Shown here: positions 17,684-25,688 of the stretch, one piece after another
How the letters are laid out: the number at the start of each line of letters is the position of its first letter
Position numbering within the stretch: position 1 is the first letter of the stretch
Notes under the pieces: model-generated
The model's database searches: none
The model's input: the letters and a program-made list of their open reading frames with translations, nothing else
Told to the model about the DNA's origin: nothing
Assembly: GCF_021654575.1 (NCBI RefSeq)
Contig: NZ_AP024488.1
Coordinates: forward strand, 4,797,501 to 4,861,500
Direction: 5' to 3'
DNA length: 64,000 bases
Source of the DNA: Desulfoluna limicola
GTDB lineage: Bacteria; Desulfobacterota; Desulfobacteria; Desulfobacterales; Desulfolunaceae
Translations under genes and position numbers: made by a program

Positions 17684-18802
17684 TCAAATTTTCATGGGCA
17701 TGATAATGCTTAAAAAGCGCTTTTCATCCACACCTTCCACAAGGCAGGGGTGGTGGTTGTCCCGAAGGTTTACCAGAATACGCTCATCGTTTATCACATT
17801 CAATGTGTCGATCAAATACTTGGGGTTGAAGGCCACTTCGACCTCATCCCGCGCAAACGCGATGGCCATGTCCTCCTTGGACTCCCCGAGATCCGGGTTG
17901 GTGGCGGTCACCTCAAGGCGATTGTCGGCAAAGTTGAAAATAACACTGTTGTAGTTATCAGAGGAGAGAATGGACATGCGCTTGAGCATCATGGCAAAGA
18001 GTTTTCGATCCATCTCGATGTCATAGGCATCGTCTTTTTCGATCACCTGCTCATACTCGGGGAAATCCCCTTCCAGAAGACCGATGATGACCGTCTCCTT
18101 CTCCATCTTGAAGATGAGGTAGTTGTCCTTGACGCCCACCTCGACAAACTCTTCCTTGTCGAGGATTTTCGCTGCCTCCATCAAGCCCTTTTTGGGGACA
18201 ATGACACTCTCACCGGGAACGAAGTTCGCTTCCTCGCCTATCGGCACATCAACTTTGCAGAGGCGCCTGCCGTCGGTGGACACCATGCGCATCAGGTTGG
18301 TGCCATCTTTTTGAATGCGTTCGAAACAGACACCGGTGATGTGGGCACGCTTCTCATCGGAGGGTGCCTGGATCATGATGGTCTTTTCAATCATCTCCCG
18401 AATGCTGCCGGTGGCGACACGGGTAAACACAACCTCATCCACCTTGGGCACATCGGGAAAATCATCGGGGCTCATGCCCACGATGTGGAAAACGATGTTG
18501 TTGTTCTTGATTTCGATCCACTGGCGCTCGATCTCTTCGATGTGGACCTCTTCCCCGGGAAAGTTCTGAACAATCTCAAAAAGTTTTTTGGCGTTGATGG
18601 TGATTGCGCCGTCCCGTTCCACATCCGCCGGATAGTGCCCTTCAAACCCTGTCTCCAGGTCCGTGGCCACAAAGGAAATGCCGTCGCCCTCCCCTTTGAT
18701 CAGAACATTGGCTGTGATCGCCAGGTTGCTCTTGCGTCCTGTAATGCCCTGCACCCGCCCAAGAATGGTGGAGATATCCTTTTTGGCTATTTTGAATTTC
18801 AT
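17684..18802 (-). CDS. dnaN: DNA polymerase III beta subunit (sliding clamp)
   Basis: DnaN is the ring-shaped processivity clamp of the replicative polymerase. The 372-residue protein begins MKFKIAKKDISTILGRVQGI, contains the family's repeated clamp domains (for example FEGHYPADVERDGAITINAK and ETVIIGLLEGDFPEYEQVI), and ends FLSIIMPMKI. ATG 18802 is chosen because the 11-residue upstream extension is not family-like. There is no dnaA gene upstream; instead a 743-bp gene-free region with DnaA-box-like sequences separates it from the RdgC-like pair. gyrB is downstream and probably co-transcribed. Confidence 0.98.
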   Translation of the reverse strand: MKFKIAKKDISTILGRVQGITGRKSNLAITANVLIKGEGDGISFVATDLETGFEGHYPADVERDGAITINAKKLFEIVQNFPGEEVHIEEIERQWIEIKNNNIVFHIVGMSPDDFPDVPKVDEVVFTRVATGSIREMIEKTIMIQAPSDEKRAHITGVCFERIQKDGTNLMRMVSTDGRRLCKVDVPIGEEANFVPGESVIVPKKGLMEAAKILDKEEFVEVGVKDNYLIFKMEKETVIIGLLEGDFPEYEQVIEKDDAYDIEMDRKLFAMMLKRMSILSSDNYNSVIFNFADNRLEVTATNPDLGESKEDMAIAFARDEVEVAFNPKYLIDTLNVINDERILVNLRDNHHPCLVEGVDEKRFLSIIMPMKI

Positions 18803-19432
18803 AGGTTTTCCATGTTCAGTGACGCCTGAATCCAAAGGTTCGATGGTTGGCGTAAAGAGTGCTCACGCACTCGTCTACAGCCCGGGATGTGTGATTTACC
18901 ATGGGTTGTGGTCGGATCAGGCCATTCAATCAAGCGTTGGATTCAGGATACGGTTTGTGAATGAAGGGGTACGGACCTGATCACCCCCTATGTCATAGTA
19001 AGATATACCGAAATTATCAATATAAAAAAAAGTGATTTACCCCTTTTTTACGCATCTTTTGAGCGATTTTATTTCTTCCTGTGGAAAGTGGTTTAACTTC
19101 TTAAAAATTCTTCCCGTTTACCAAGCGTAAGCCAGGAACCTTTTTCTGTAGCAGGGCCAAACGGTATCATGGGGGATGTTTTGCGGGGTGGGTTGTGAAG
19201 TGGGTTTAGTCTCTTTTTTATTTTTTATAATTTAAGGGATCATAATAATAAGCGTTGTTGATAAGTGAAACAAGTGAGGCATCCTGCTGATATTAAAGGG
19301 CAAAAGATATGTCAAAAAGAGGCTTCCGACGGTTGATTCCGATGTTGATAACTTGAGTGTTTTGGACAGGGTCTGAGTTTCTGTTGAAAACCCCATGGGT
19401 TTTGAACAATCTGTGGGGGGGTTGTCGACAAC

Positions 19433-19460
19433 AAAAAAGGGGTGCGGCAAGCCGCACCCC
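19433..19460 (-). terminator. rho-independent terminator of the RdgC-like operon
   Basis: GGGGTGCGGC and GCCGCACCCC form a perfect 10-bp stem; on the minus strand it is followed by six T. It is about 85 bp past the stop codon of the second RdgC-like gene. Confidence 0.75.
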
Positions 19461-19478
19461 CTGGGATATCCATGAGAA

Positions 19479-19503
19479 CCCCCTGGAAAGACAGGGGGTT
19501 TTT
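19479..19503 (+). terminator. plus-strand terminator-like hairpin with no gene upstream
   Basis: CCCCCTG, loop GAAAGA, CAGGGGG and five T make a good rho-independent terminator on the plus strand, but no plus-strand gene lies between dnaN and this point. It may end a short untranslated transcript from the candidate origin. Confidence 0.45.
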
Positions 19504-19512
19504 CTTATGCAC

Positions 19513-19526
19513 AAGTTATGAACAAT
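19513..19526 (+). repeat. 14-bp dispersed motif AAGTTATGAACAAT, copy 1
   Basis: AAGTTATGAACAAT overlaps the DnaA-box-like TTATGCACA immediately upstream. Exact copies occur at 24147-24160 and 43990-44003 (inverted) and at 63207-63220. Confidence 0.6.
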
Positions 19527-19545
19527 AAGAAAAATAATAATTTTA

Positions 19546-20073
19546 TCAGGCGGTTAACCAGCGCTTCATGGCGGGAACCGTCTCCTTTGACCAGGTTTCA
19601 GAGATGCGCAGTCGGATGAAATTTCGGAAGAGGGTCCCCACCAGGTTCACCACCTCGGAGGCGAGGAAGAGTTTGTCGATGACGGCCCCTTCGGTTTCAT
19701 CCTTGGATTCCACTGGGGGGGTCTCCGGGGTTTTGAGGCCTGTGATGTTGAAGTTCTCACCTTTGAGGGTGAAGGTCCAGCCGAGGTCCCCTTTTTTGTA
19801 TTCCAGGGACATTTCGGTTACCAGTGCCCCTTTTCGGATGGCAACGATCCCTTCACTTAAATCGGCGTTGTCCCCCTTGATGGTGACACTCTCCACGGTG
19901 CTTTCTTCGCGGATCACCTCCAGCACGATGCGGTTACCCACTGCCATCAGCACGGGGACACCTTCGGCATCCAGGAGGGCTTTGGGTTCGTTTTCGAGGC
20001 TGTACCAGAGCCAGGTCAGGAATTCCTGGCCGAGAAATTTGTATTTGTTGTATAAAACGGCAATATCGAGCAT
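19546..20073 (-). CDS. RdgC-like protein, C-terminal half (separate gene)
   Basis: This 175-residue protein begins with YNKYKFLGQEFLTWLWYSLE. It resembles the C-terminal half of RdgC in its order of elements, with a GALVTEMSLEYKKGDLGWTF segment matching the GKVVTKLALDW region of E. coli RdgC and a helical end. RdgC is a ring-shaped DNA-binding protein that modulates RecA. Its start codon comes three bases after the stop of the preceding gene, with CGGAGT as ribosome binding site inside that gene, so the two are coupled. I infer that together they make one RdgC-like protein or a heteromer. Family assignment is by eye and moderate. Confidence 0.5.
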   Translation of the reverse strand: MLDIAVLYNKYKFLGQEFLTWLWYSLENEPKALLDAEGVPVLMAVGNRIVLEVIREESTVESVTIKGDNADLSEGIVAIRKGALVTEMSLEYKKGDLGWTFTLKGENFNITGLKTPETPPVESKDETEGAVIDKLFLASEVVNLVGTLFRNFIRLRISETWSKETVPAMKRWLTA

Positions 20074-20076
20074 GGG

Positions 20077-20694
20077 CTACTCCGTGAAGTCTTCGGGGCT
20101 GAGGTTGGAGAGACGGTCCCTGTCCGCATCGGAGAGGGAGAGGGTCAGATCGGCCTGGGTGTAGGGGAACAAACGGATCAATTTGAGTCCCGCAAAGCTT
20201 TTGTTGAAAAGTGTTTCAAACTCTTCGTTGGCGGCCTTCTGGGTGGAGAAGAGCCATACTTCCTGCTCCTCATACTGCCACACCACATCAAAGACGTTGG
20301 GGACGGGGGGGATGCGGATGGTGAGAACGTTGATGACGTGCTCTTTGATTTCGCTCTTCTCATTTTTTGAGAGAAACTCCCGATCGCTCTCAGCCAGCCG
20401 TTTGGCCGAGGCAATGGCCACCTGCTGCTTGACCACTTTTGTGGGGATCGATTTTTTATCGATGCGCATTCCAAAGGCATAGTGGGTGCCGATTTGAAAG
20501 CTGGCATCGTCAAAATCGGGGGTGAAGGGAGCCTCAAAGGAGGTCCACCCCACCGCCATATCCTGGGCTTCGTTGTCAATATCGGTGATGATCTGTTTTT
20601 TTAGACCTTTTCTTACCTGTTCGGTGGGGTTCTCCGAGAAGCTCCCCTCCACCCGGTATCGGGTAATGGTCTGTGTGCCTGATAACAATCCCAT
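20077..20694 (-). CDS. RdgC-like protein, N-terminal half (separate gene)
   Basis: This 205-residue protein resembles the N-terminal half of RdgC. It has AVGWTSFEAPF, then IDKKSIPTKVVKQQVAIASAK, SEIKEHVINVLTIRIPPVP, and an alpha/beta segment EVWLFSTQKAANEEFETLFNKS, matching in order the E. coli elements GWVPP, KILPSPVIKQALEAKI, KDEVLHSLLPRAF and ASAKKAEDTLALLRKSL. It ends cleanly at a stop codon after an acidic tail, three bases before the next gene, which resembles the C-terminal half. Upstream (20695-21049) is a 355-bp gap with no gene that probably holds divergent promoters. Known RdgC proteins are single chains of about 300 residues; here the total is 380 in two chains. Confidence 0.55.
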   Translation of the reverse strand: MGLLSGTQTITRYRVEGSFSENPTEQVRKGLKKQIITDIDNEAQDMAVGWTSFEAPFTPDFDDASFQIGTHYAFGMRIDKKSIPTKVVKQQVAIASAKRLAESDREFLSKNEKSEIKEHVINVLTIRIPPVPNVFDVVWQYEEQEVWLFSTQKAANEEFETLFNKSFAGLKLIRLFPYTQADLTLSLSDADRDRLSNLSPEDFTE

Positions 20695-21049
20695 ATAATC
20701 ATCCTTCGTGGTGTCGGTTGGTTTTGTCGGAAACCCGGCATGGGGTCGCCCTGAAGGGGGCGTGTCCTTTCCTTCAAAAAGGAGAAGCTGTGAGTGCCGG
20801 GCTGATGACGGGTGTGGGACCGGGAGGCTTTCTCCGGTCCTTCTGACGAAAGATTTATACCGTGAATAAAGGGGGCAAACAAGCCAATTTTCTATTGATT
20901 TTTTTGTGGTTAGCCCTCTATATCTCTTGCGTTGATGATTTGTGTGCCGTCATGCCTACCGGAGTCAGATGTTTGTGGCGACCCGACAGGTGGTGAGGGA
21001 TTCCGGTAGGGTTCGGCCGGGTGACTGGGTCTAAATATGGAGTTTAAAG

Positions 21050-21436
21050 ATGGTGCAAAAGGGTGTAAAATCAGTGCAACTTGACAACGGTCTCACCTTG
21101 ACGATGGAAGACATCTCCCGTCGTATCAGTGAGGATGCCTTCGTGGTGAAAGCGCTTGTCTCCATAGATTTTGAAATAACGGAAGAGGACGCCCAATCCG
21201 TTGGGCTCTCCCTTGCAGAATTGAGAGAGGCTCTCGGCTCCAGCAGGGGACGGTTTGAGAAAGTGCTGGAGCGGAATTTTATCAATGAGGCCAATAAAGA
21301 GGCGGTTTATGAGGGGCTCACGAGATCTTATCTCCACACGAACCTTGCCTATCTTTCCCATGCGGATTTGCAAAAAGGGGTGATTCGAAGACGTCTTGTT
21401 GAAAAACGGGGCAGGTATTGGAATTACGGGGCGTGA
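21050..21436 (+). CDS. conserved hypothetical protein
   Basis: This 128-residue protein has no signal peptide or membrane segment. It begins MVQKGVKSVQLDNGLTLTM and continues with an alternating beta/helix pattern (DAFVVKALVSIDFEITEEDA, then SLAELREALG). It has a basic C-terminus, RRRLVEKRGRYWNYGA. GGAG precedes the ATG at a suitable distance. I do not recognise a family. It lies between the RdgC-like pair (divergent) and the transglycosylase gene 86 bp downstream on the same strand. Confidence 0.6.
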   Translation: MVQKGVKSVQLDNGLTLTMEDISRRISEDAFVVKALVSIDFEITEEDAQSVGLSLAELREALGSSRGRFEKVLERNFINEANKEAVYEGLTRSYLHTNLAYLSHADLQKGVIRRRLVEKRGRYWNYGA

Positions 21437-21522
21437 GGGGTTTTTGTTGAAAAGCGGAATGCCCGTCTGGCCCGGTGCCATACAGGGCAGATGGAACGAA
21501 CAAAGCCACCATGGGCGGGGTG

Positions 21523-22107
21523 ATGATGATGCGAGTGGGATGGATGGTTTTTCTGGTGCTGATGGTGTGGGGTTCCGCCGATGCGGAAATCTACATGTAC
21601 AGGGACACCTCGGGACAGATTCATTTTACCGATTCCCCCAACGCCCGCCACATTGATATCATGGGGGCACGCCCGCTGGAAAAACCCAAGGTGGCCCCAT
21701 CAGAGAGGGTGTGGAGTTCGACCGCCTACGATGCCTTCATCGTTCAGGCTGCAGAGAGATACAACGTCCCCTTTGCCCTGGTGAAGGCGGTGATTCATGC
21801 CGAATCCGGATTCAACCCGAGGGCCCTTTCCGCCAAAGGTGCCAAGGGGCTGATGCAGCTGATGCCGGTGAACATCTCCTTTTATAAGATCAAAGACCCC
21901 TATGACCCCCTGGAGAATATCATGGGGGGGAGCGCCTACCTTAAGCGCCTGCTTACCGATTTTCAGGGCAACACCAAGATGGCCCTGGCGGCATACAACG
22001 CAGGTCCCACCAAAGTGAAACACCACAACGGAATTCCCCCCATTGCCGAGACCCGGGCGTATGTGGCCAAGGTTGAGCGGTTTAACAAATATTACAGTGT
22101 CAATTAA
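21523..22107 (+). CDS. lytic transglycosylase (SLT domain) with N-terminal DUF4124
   Basis: This exported murein lytic transglycosylase has a signal peptide (MMMRVGWMVFLVLMVWGSADA) followed by a short DUF4124 segment (EIYMYRDTSGQIHFTDSPNA). An SLT catalytic domain covers the last 130 residues. The catalytic glutamate is in IHAESGFNPRALSAKGAKGL, with the GLMQLMP motif and the AAYNAGP motif following. It cleaves glycan strands of peptidoglycan in the periplasm. The start at ATG 21523 is preferred because GGCGGGG precedes it, but 21511 is possible. Its end overlaps the convergent galU gene by 8 bp. A role in septum or secretion-machine assembly cannot be told from the sequence. Confidence 0.9.
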   Translation: MMMRVGWMVFLVLMVWGSADAEIYMYRDTSGQIHFTDSPNARHIDIMGARPLEKPKVAPSERVWSSTAYDAFIVQAAERYNVPFALVKAVIHAESGFNPRALSAKGAKGLMQLMPVNISFYKIKDPYDPLENIMGGSAYLKRLLTDFQGNTKMALAAYNAGPTKVKHHNGIPPIAETRAYVAKVERFNKYYSVN

Positions 22108-22966
22108 TGATGGTTTTCAGGTAGGCCATAAGGCGGCCATTGATATCAGGGTTCTCCAGGGCATAGGCGATGTTGGCCATCTGGAACCCTGCCTTGTCGC
22201 CACAGTCAAACCGGGTGCCCTCAAAGAGGTAGCCGTAGATTTCCTGGGTGGCCAGGAGCTTTTCCATGGCGTCGGTGATCTGAATTTCACCGCCCGCACC
22301 GCACTCTTTCTTTGCAAGAAGACCAAAAATTTCCGGGGTGAGGATGTAACGTCCGATGATGGCCTGGTTCGACGGGGCCGATGCCGGCTCGGGCTTCTCC
22401 ACAAGGCCCCGGATCCGGATCATCTTCTCCCCTTCCCGCTCCCCATCCACGATGCCGTACTTGTCGGTCTGGCTGGGCTCCACCTCCATGACCGCCACCA
22501 TGGAGGACTGGGTGGTTTCAAAGGCGTTCACCATCTGGGAGAGAACCGGGGTGTCCGCTTTCACCAGGTCATCGGCGAGAAGGACGGCAAAGGGCTCGTT
22601 TCCCACGACGTCCCGGGCGCACCAGATGGCATGCCCCAGCCCGAGGGGCTTGTTCTGACGGGTGTAGACGATGGTGCCGGTTTCGGGGACCAGGGCCTCC
22701 ATGATCTTTAATGTCTCGTCTTTTCCCCTCCCCTCCAAAATGGATTCCAGTTCATGGGAGTGGTCAAAGTGGTCCTCCAGGGCCTCTTTGCCCCTGCCGG
22801 TGACAAAGATGATCTGCTCTATACCGGCGGCCAGGGCCTCTTCCACGGCATATTGAATCAGGGGTTTGTCCACAACGGGGAGCATCTCTTTGGGAAGGGC
22901 TTTGGTGGCTGGCAGAAATCGGGTGCCGAGGCCGGCGACGGGAAACACTGCTTTTTTTATTTTCAT
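22100..22966 (-). CDS. galU: UTP--glucose-1-phosphate uridylyltransferase
   Basis: GalU makes UDP-glucose from UTP and glucose-1-phosphate for surface polysaccharide and related pathways. The 288-residue protein begins MKIKKAVFPVAGLGTRFLPA, with the nucleotide-binding GLGTRFLPATKALPKEMLPV motif. It continues with KPLIQYAVEEALAAGIEQII, QNKPLGLGHAIWCARDVV, LLADDL and the sugar-binding VEKPEPASAPSN. All are standard for bacterial GalU. It overlaps the end of the transglycosylase gene tail to tail. The 335-bp gap on its other side (22967-23301) contains no gene and presumably the divergent promoters. Confidence 0.96.
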   Translation of the reverse strand: MKIKKAVFPVAGLGTRFLPATKALPKEMLPVVDKPLIQYAVEEALAAGIEQIIFVTGRGKEALEDHFDHSHELESILEGRGKDETLKIMEALVPETGTIVYTRQNKPLGLGHAIWCARDVVGNEPFAVLLADDLVKADTPVLSQMVNAFETTQSSMVAVMEVEPSQTDKYGIVDGEREGEKMIRIRGLVEKPEPASAPSNQAIIGRYILTPEIFGLLAKKECGAGGEIQITDAMEKLLATQEIYGYLFEGTRFDCGDKAGFQMANIAYALENPDINGRLMAYLKTIIN

Positions 22967-23301
22967 AAAGGTCAGGTCCTGGTTGATTCCGTGGAAAGTT
23001 CTCAGCTTGCGGCGGTCGGTAAAAGGGGCCGCGATGCTGTTTTTGTTGTGATATACGGCGAATTGCGTATGAAATCAAGGGGCTCACGTAAATTTTCATT
23101 GTAAAACCGGAGTAAAATTATTATGTTACTCTTTTTTTAATGGGCTCGTAAAAAGGGAAACACGTCACGCGGGCACACCGGCAGAGTTCTGAGGTGGTGC
23201 GGGGTGGTTTCATAAGACGGCTTTTTACGAACGCATCTTGGTTGAGAATACAAACACAGTTGGGATGTGTTTAACCATAGAAGGATTGAGGAGAGACCGA
23301 C

Positions 23302-24090
23302 ATGAGTGAATCCGAAAACAAGGCAGACATCGTACCGGTTCGTATGGGACGCAACACCGGTTTTCAGTTTGAGTGCCATAAGGGTGTCAGCTGCTTCACC
23401 AAATGCTGCCGGGGTATTGATATCATTCTGACGCCCTACGACATCATTCGCCTTAAAAACAAACTGGAGCTCTCTTCCGAGGAGTTTCTGGCCATCTACA
23501 CCGAGCCCCACCTTTTTGAGAAAACCGACCTTCCGGTGGTGACCCTCAAGCTTCTGGATGATGAGATCCGTTCCTGCCCCTTTGTGCGGGATGAAGGGTG
23601 CCTTGTGTACGATGATCGCCCCACCACCTGCCGCTACTACCCTCTGGGGGTCGGTAACCTGAGCCACGGGGAAGAGGGAGGGGATGATGACAAGGATTTC
23701 TTCTTCTTTGTCAACGAGCCTCACTGCAAGGGGTTTGACGAGAAGAAAGAGTGGACCGTCAAGTCCTGGAGAGCGGACCAGGGGGTGGATATCCACGATG
23801 AGGTCAACGCCGGCTGGACGGATCTCATTGTTCGAAAGCGCAGCTTTCCTCCCAACGTGCAGTGGACCCCCAAGGCCAAAGAGATGTTCTTCATGGCCTG
23901 CTACAACATGGACGCCTTCAAGCGGTTTGTTTTTGAAAGCCCCTTTCTCACCAAATTCGACGTGGACGAGGCGCGGGTGGAGAAGATGAAGACCGATGAA
24001 CTGGCCCTCCTCGAATTCGGTTTTCTCTGGTTGAAGGATGTTTTCTTTTTAAAGGAAGAGGAAAACAAGCTCTTCAAGCCCAAGGGTTAG
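23302..24090 (+). CDS. YkgJ-family cysteine cluster protein
   Basis: This 262-residue protein contains the YkgJ cysteine pattern. CHKGVSCFTKCCRGIDI lies at about residues 27-43, then LTPYDIIRLKNKL, and then CPFVRDEGCLVYDDRPTTCR at about 94-113. The C-terminal half is acidic, aromatic and without cysteines apart from isolated ones. The pattern suggests binding of a metal or iron-sulfur cluster, but the family has no agreed function. It is unrelated in length and flanks to the paralogue at 704-1366. The gene is monocistronic, with a shared terminator between it and convergent dapA. Confidence 0.8.
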   Translation: MSESENKADIVPVRMGRNTGFQFECHKGVSCFTKCCRGIDIILTPYDIIRLKNKLELSSEEFLAIYTEPHLFEKTDLPVVTLKLLDDEIRSCPFVRDEGCLVYDDRPTTCRYYPLGVGNLSHGEEGGDDDKDFFFFVNEPHCKGFDEKKEWTVKSWRADQGVDIHDEVNAGWTDLIVRKRSFPPNVQWTPKAKEMFFMACYNMDAFKRFVFESPFLTKFDVDEARVEKMKTDELALLEFGFLWLKDVFFLKEEENKLFKPKG

Positions 24091-24146
24091 GTGGTGAATG
24101 GTTGGGAACACCCCAAAGGTGTGTTTCTTACCGCCCAAAAGAATGA

Positions 24147-24160
24147 ATTGTTCATAACTT
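24147..24160 (-). repeat. 14-bp dispersed motif AAGTTATGAACAAT, copy 2
   Basis: ATTGTTCATAACTT is the inverted orientation of the motif, located between the stop codon of the YkgJ-type gene and the shared terminator. The match extends rightward as TTGGG, similar to copy 3. Confidence 0.6.
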
Positions 24161-24197
24161 TTGGGTAAAAAATGGCCCGAAGGCATCAATTGTTAAT

Positions 24198-24233
24198 AAA
24201 AAAGCCGGCTCCCACATGGGAACCGGCTTTTTT
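24198..24233. terminator. bidirectional rho-independent terminator
   Basis: The core pairs GCCGG and CCCA with TGGG and CCGGC around a CA loop, flanked by A-runs on the left and T-runs on the right. It therefore works for the plus-strand YkgJ-type gene and for minus-strand dapA. Confidence 0.85.
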
Positions 24234-24260
24234 GTTCTGTATGATACCTGCTCAGTCGAT

Positions 24261-25298
24261 CTAATAGGTCTCGCTGTAGACGAGGCTCTCAAGGAGGGTG
24301 GTATCCTTCAGGCGGGCGTTGATGTCCACCCCGAAGAACGCCTCCACCGGAGCCAGCAGCTCGGGGTTGTTCTCCATCACCTCGGTGAGGTAGCCCACCA
24401 CCACGGCAAGGCCCTTGCGGGTCATCTTGCCCAGGGGTTTCCGGCAGTTGCCGGCAGGCATCCCCAAGACCTGCATGGCCGTTTTGACGGCCAGGGGGTT
24501 TCGTGCCAGGCACTTGACCTCACCAAAGGGCGTCTCTTCCATGGTGACCACGCTGGTGAGTTTGAACAACGGTTTCAGCGCCGTGTGCAGGGTCTCCGCC
24601 TCCGCCACCTTTCCTGCGGCCACCAGTTCCACGAGTCGCGTGGTGGGACCGGGAACGATGTTGGACGCCACGGAGATGACCCCTGAGGCGGCGATGCCCG
24701 CATCGGTCATCATCTTGACCAGAAGAGCGTCGTCGCCTGAGAAGATGTCAAAATCAGGACCGCAGACTTCGCGGGTCCGTTTCATGTTGTCCAGGTTTCC
24801 GGTGGCCTCTTTAACGGCTGTGACGTTGGGGCACTCCTGCTTCAAAATGGCAATGTCCTCTGGAAGCATCTGGGTGCCGGTGCGACCGGGAATGATGTAG
24901 GGGATCACCGTGATTTCCGGAAAGGTCTTGGCCACAGGGGTAATGTACTCTTTTCGGATTTCAAGGGAGCTTGGGCCGTTGTAATAGGGGTCCACAAGGA
25001 GCACCGCATCCACGCCGGCTTCGACGGCGTGTCGTGTGGCAGAGAGGGCTTCGTTTGTGTTGTTGCTCCCGGTGCCCGCAATGCAGAAGCATTTCCCCTT
25101 GGTCTGTTTGGAAATAGTCTCGATGAGGCTGTTGTGTTCGTCCCAGGCGAGGGTGGGGCTTTCGCCGGTGGTTCCGACGGCCAGGATCCCTGTGATGTTG
25201 TTTTCAATTTGAAAACGGCACAGTTTGTCCAGGCCCTCGTAGTCCACGAGATCATTTCTAAACGGGGTGACCAGTGCTGTGTAGCAGCCTTTCTTCAT
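24261..25298 (-). CDS. dapA: 4-hydroxy-tetrahydrodipicolinate synthase family protein
   Basis: DapA condenses pyruvate with aspartate semialdehyde in lysine and diaminopimelate synthesis. The protein begins MKKGCYTALVTPFRNDLVDY. It has the GTTGESPTL phosphate/threonine motif, the Schiff-base lysine in VTAVKEATGNLD, and tyrosine and arginine in PYIIPGRTG. The last replaces the usual YNVPGRTG, keeping the catalytic tyrosine and arginine but losing the asparagine. At 345 residues it is about 50 longer than typical DapA because of a C-terminal extension ending LLESLVYSETY. A specialised aldolase of the same superfamily cannot be excluded. Start ATG 25298 is preferred over longer frames. The gap 25299-25688 has no gene. 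Confidence 0.8.
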   Translation of the reverse strand: MKKGCYTALVTPFRNDLVDYEGLDKLCRFQIENNITGILAVGTTGESPTLAWDEHNSLIETISKQTKGKCFCIAGTGSNNTNEALSATRHAVEAGVDAVLLVDPYYNGPSSLEIRKEYITPVAKTFPEITVIPYIIPGRTGTQMLPEDIAILKQECPNVTAVKEATGNLDNMKRTREVCGPDFDIFSGDDALLVKMMTDAGIAASGVISVASNIVPGPTTRLVELVAAGKVAEAETLHTALKPLFKLTSVVTMEETPFGEVKCLARNPLAVKTAMQVLGMPAGNCRKPLGKMTRKGLAVVVGYLTEVMENNPELLAPVEAFFGVDINARLKDTTLLESLVYSETY

Positions 25299-25491
25299 TG
25301 TCTTACCTCTGGCTTCGCAAATGTGACTGTAAGGAGTTTTTTTGGTACAAACCTTGGAAAAATATAAAAAAAAGCACGGGTGTGTCAATACCAAAGGCAC
25401 GTTGGTCCGAGGGACCCGAACAGGTTTGGTTGCTTTGGGATGTCGGCCGGAACCCCATTTGCGTGAAAACCCGAAGGGGTTTCGATTTGAT

Positions 25492-25518
25492 TTGACAACA
25501 ATGGGGCGGCAGTATAGT
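25492..25518 (+). promoter_or_regulatory. weak sigma-70-like promoter upstream of the TPR gene
   Basis: TTGACA (25492-25497) and TATAGT (25513-25518) are separated by 15 bp, shorter than the usual 17; TAGTTT at 17 bp is an alternative. It lies about 170 bp before the start of the TPR gene. Confidence 0.3.
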
Positions 25519-25688
25519 TTGTGAATTTATTAAAAAAAAGGAAAGCAAAAGGAGTGGCGTTCCTTATTATATTAGGGGCGGTGTTCCTTTTTCAGGCAGT
25601 GACATAAAAAAAATACCCGACGATCGAGGGAGAGTGTCCCATACAGGACTTTCACTCGGTTTATGTGGGTTACCAACAAAGAGGGATC

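Larger units (their letters stand above)
18960..19545. other. candidate chromosomal replication origin (oriC)
   Basis: This gene-free region between dnaN and the RdgC-like pair is AT-rich in two stretches (about 18999-19070 and 19207-19255). DnaA-box-like 9-mers are TTATCAACA on the minus strand at 19256-19264 and 19343-19351, TTATGCACA at 19505-19513 and the weaker TTATGAACA at 19516-19524; a degenerate one is at 19080-19088. A perfect palindrome GTTGTCGACAAC lies at 19421-19432. Housekeeping genes to the left run leftward, away from it, and plus-strand base composition changes sign across it. It holds no copies of the GCCTCCGGCGG repeat. Bases 18803-18959 show nothing else I can name. The call is inference. 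Confidence 0.5.

Noticed and set aside
24261..25400. longer dapA reading frame starting at 25400
   Set aside because: The extra 34 residues are not family-like and the DapA N-terminus MKKGCYTALVTPF begins at 25298.
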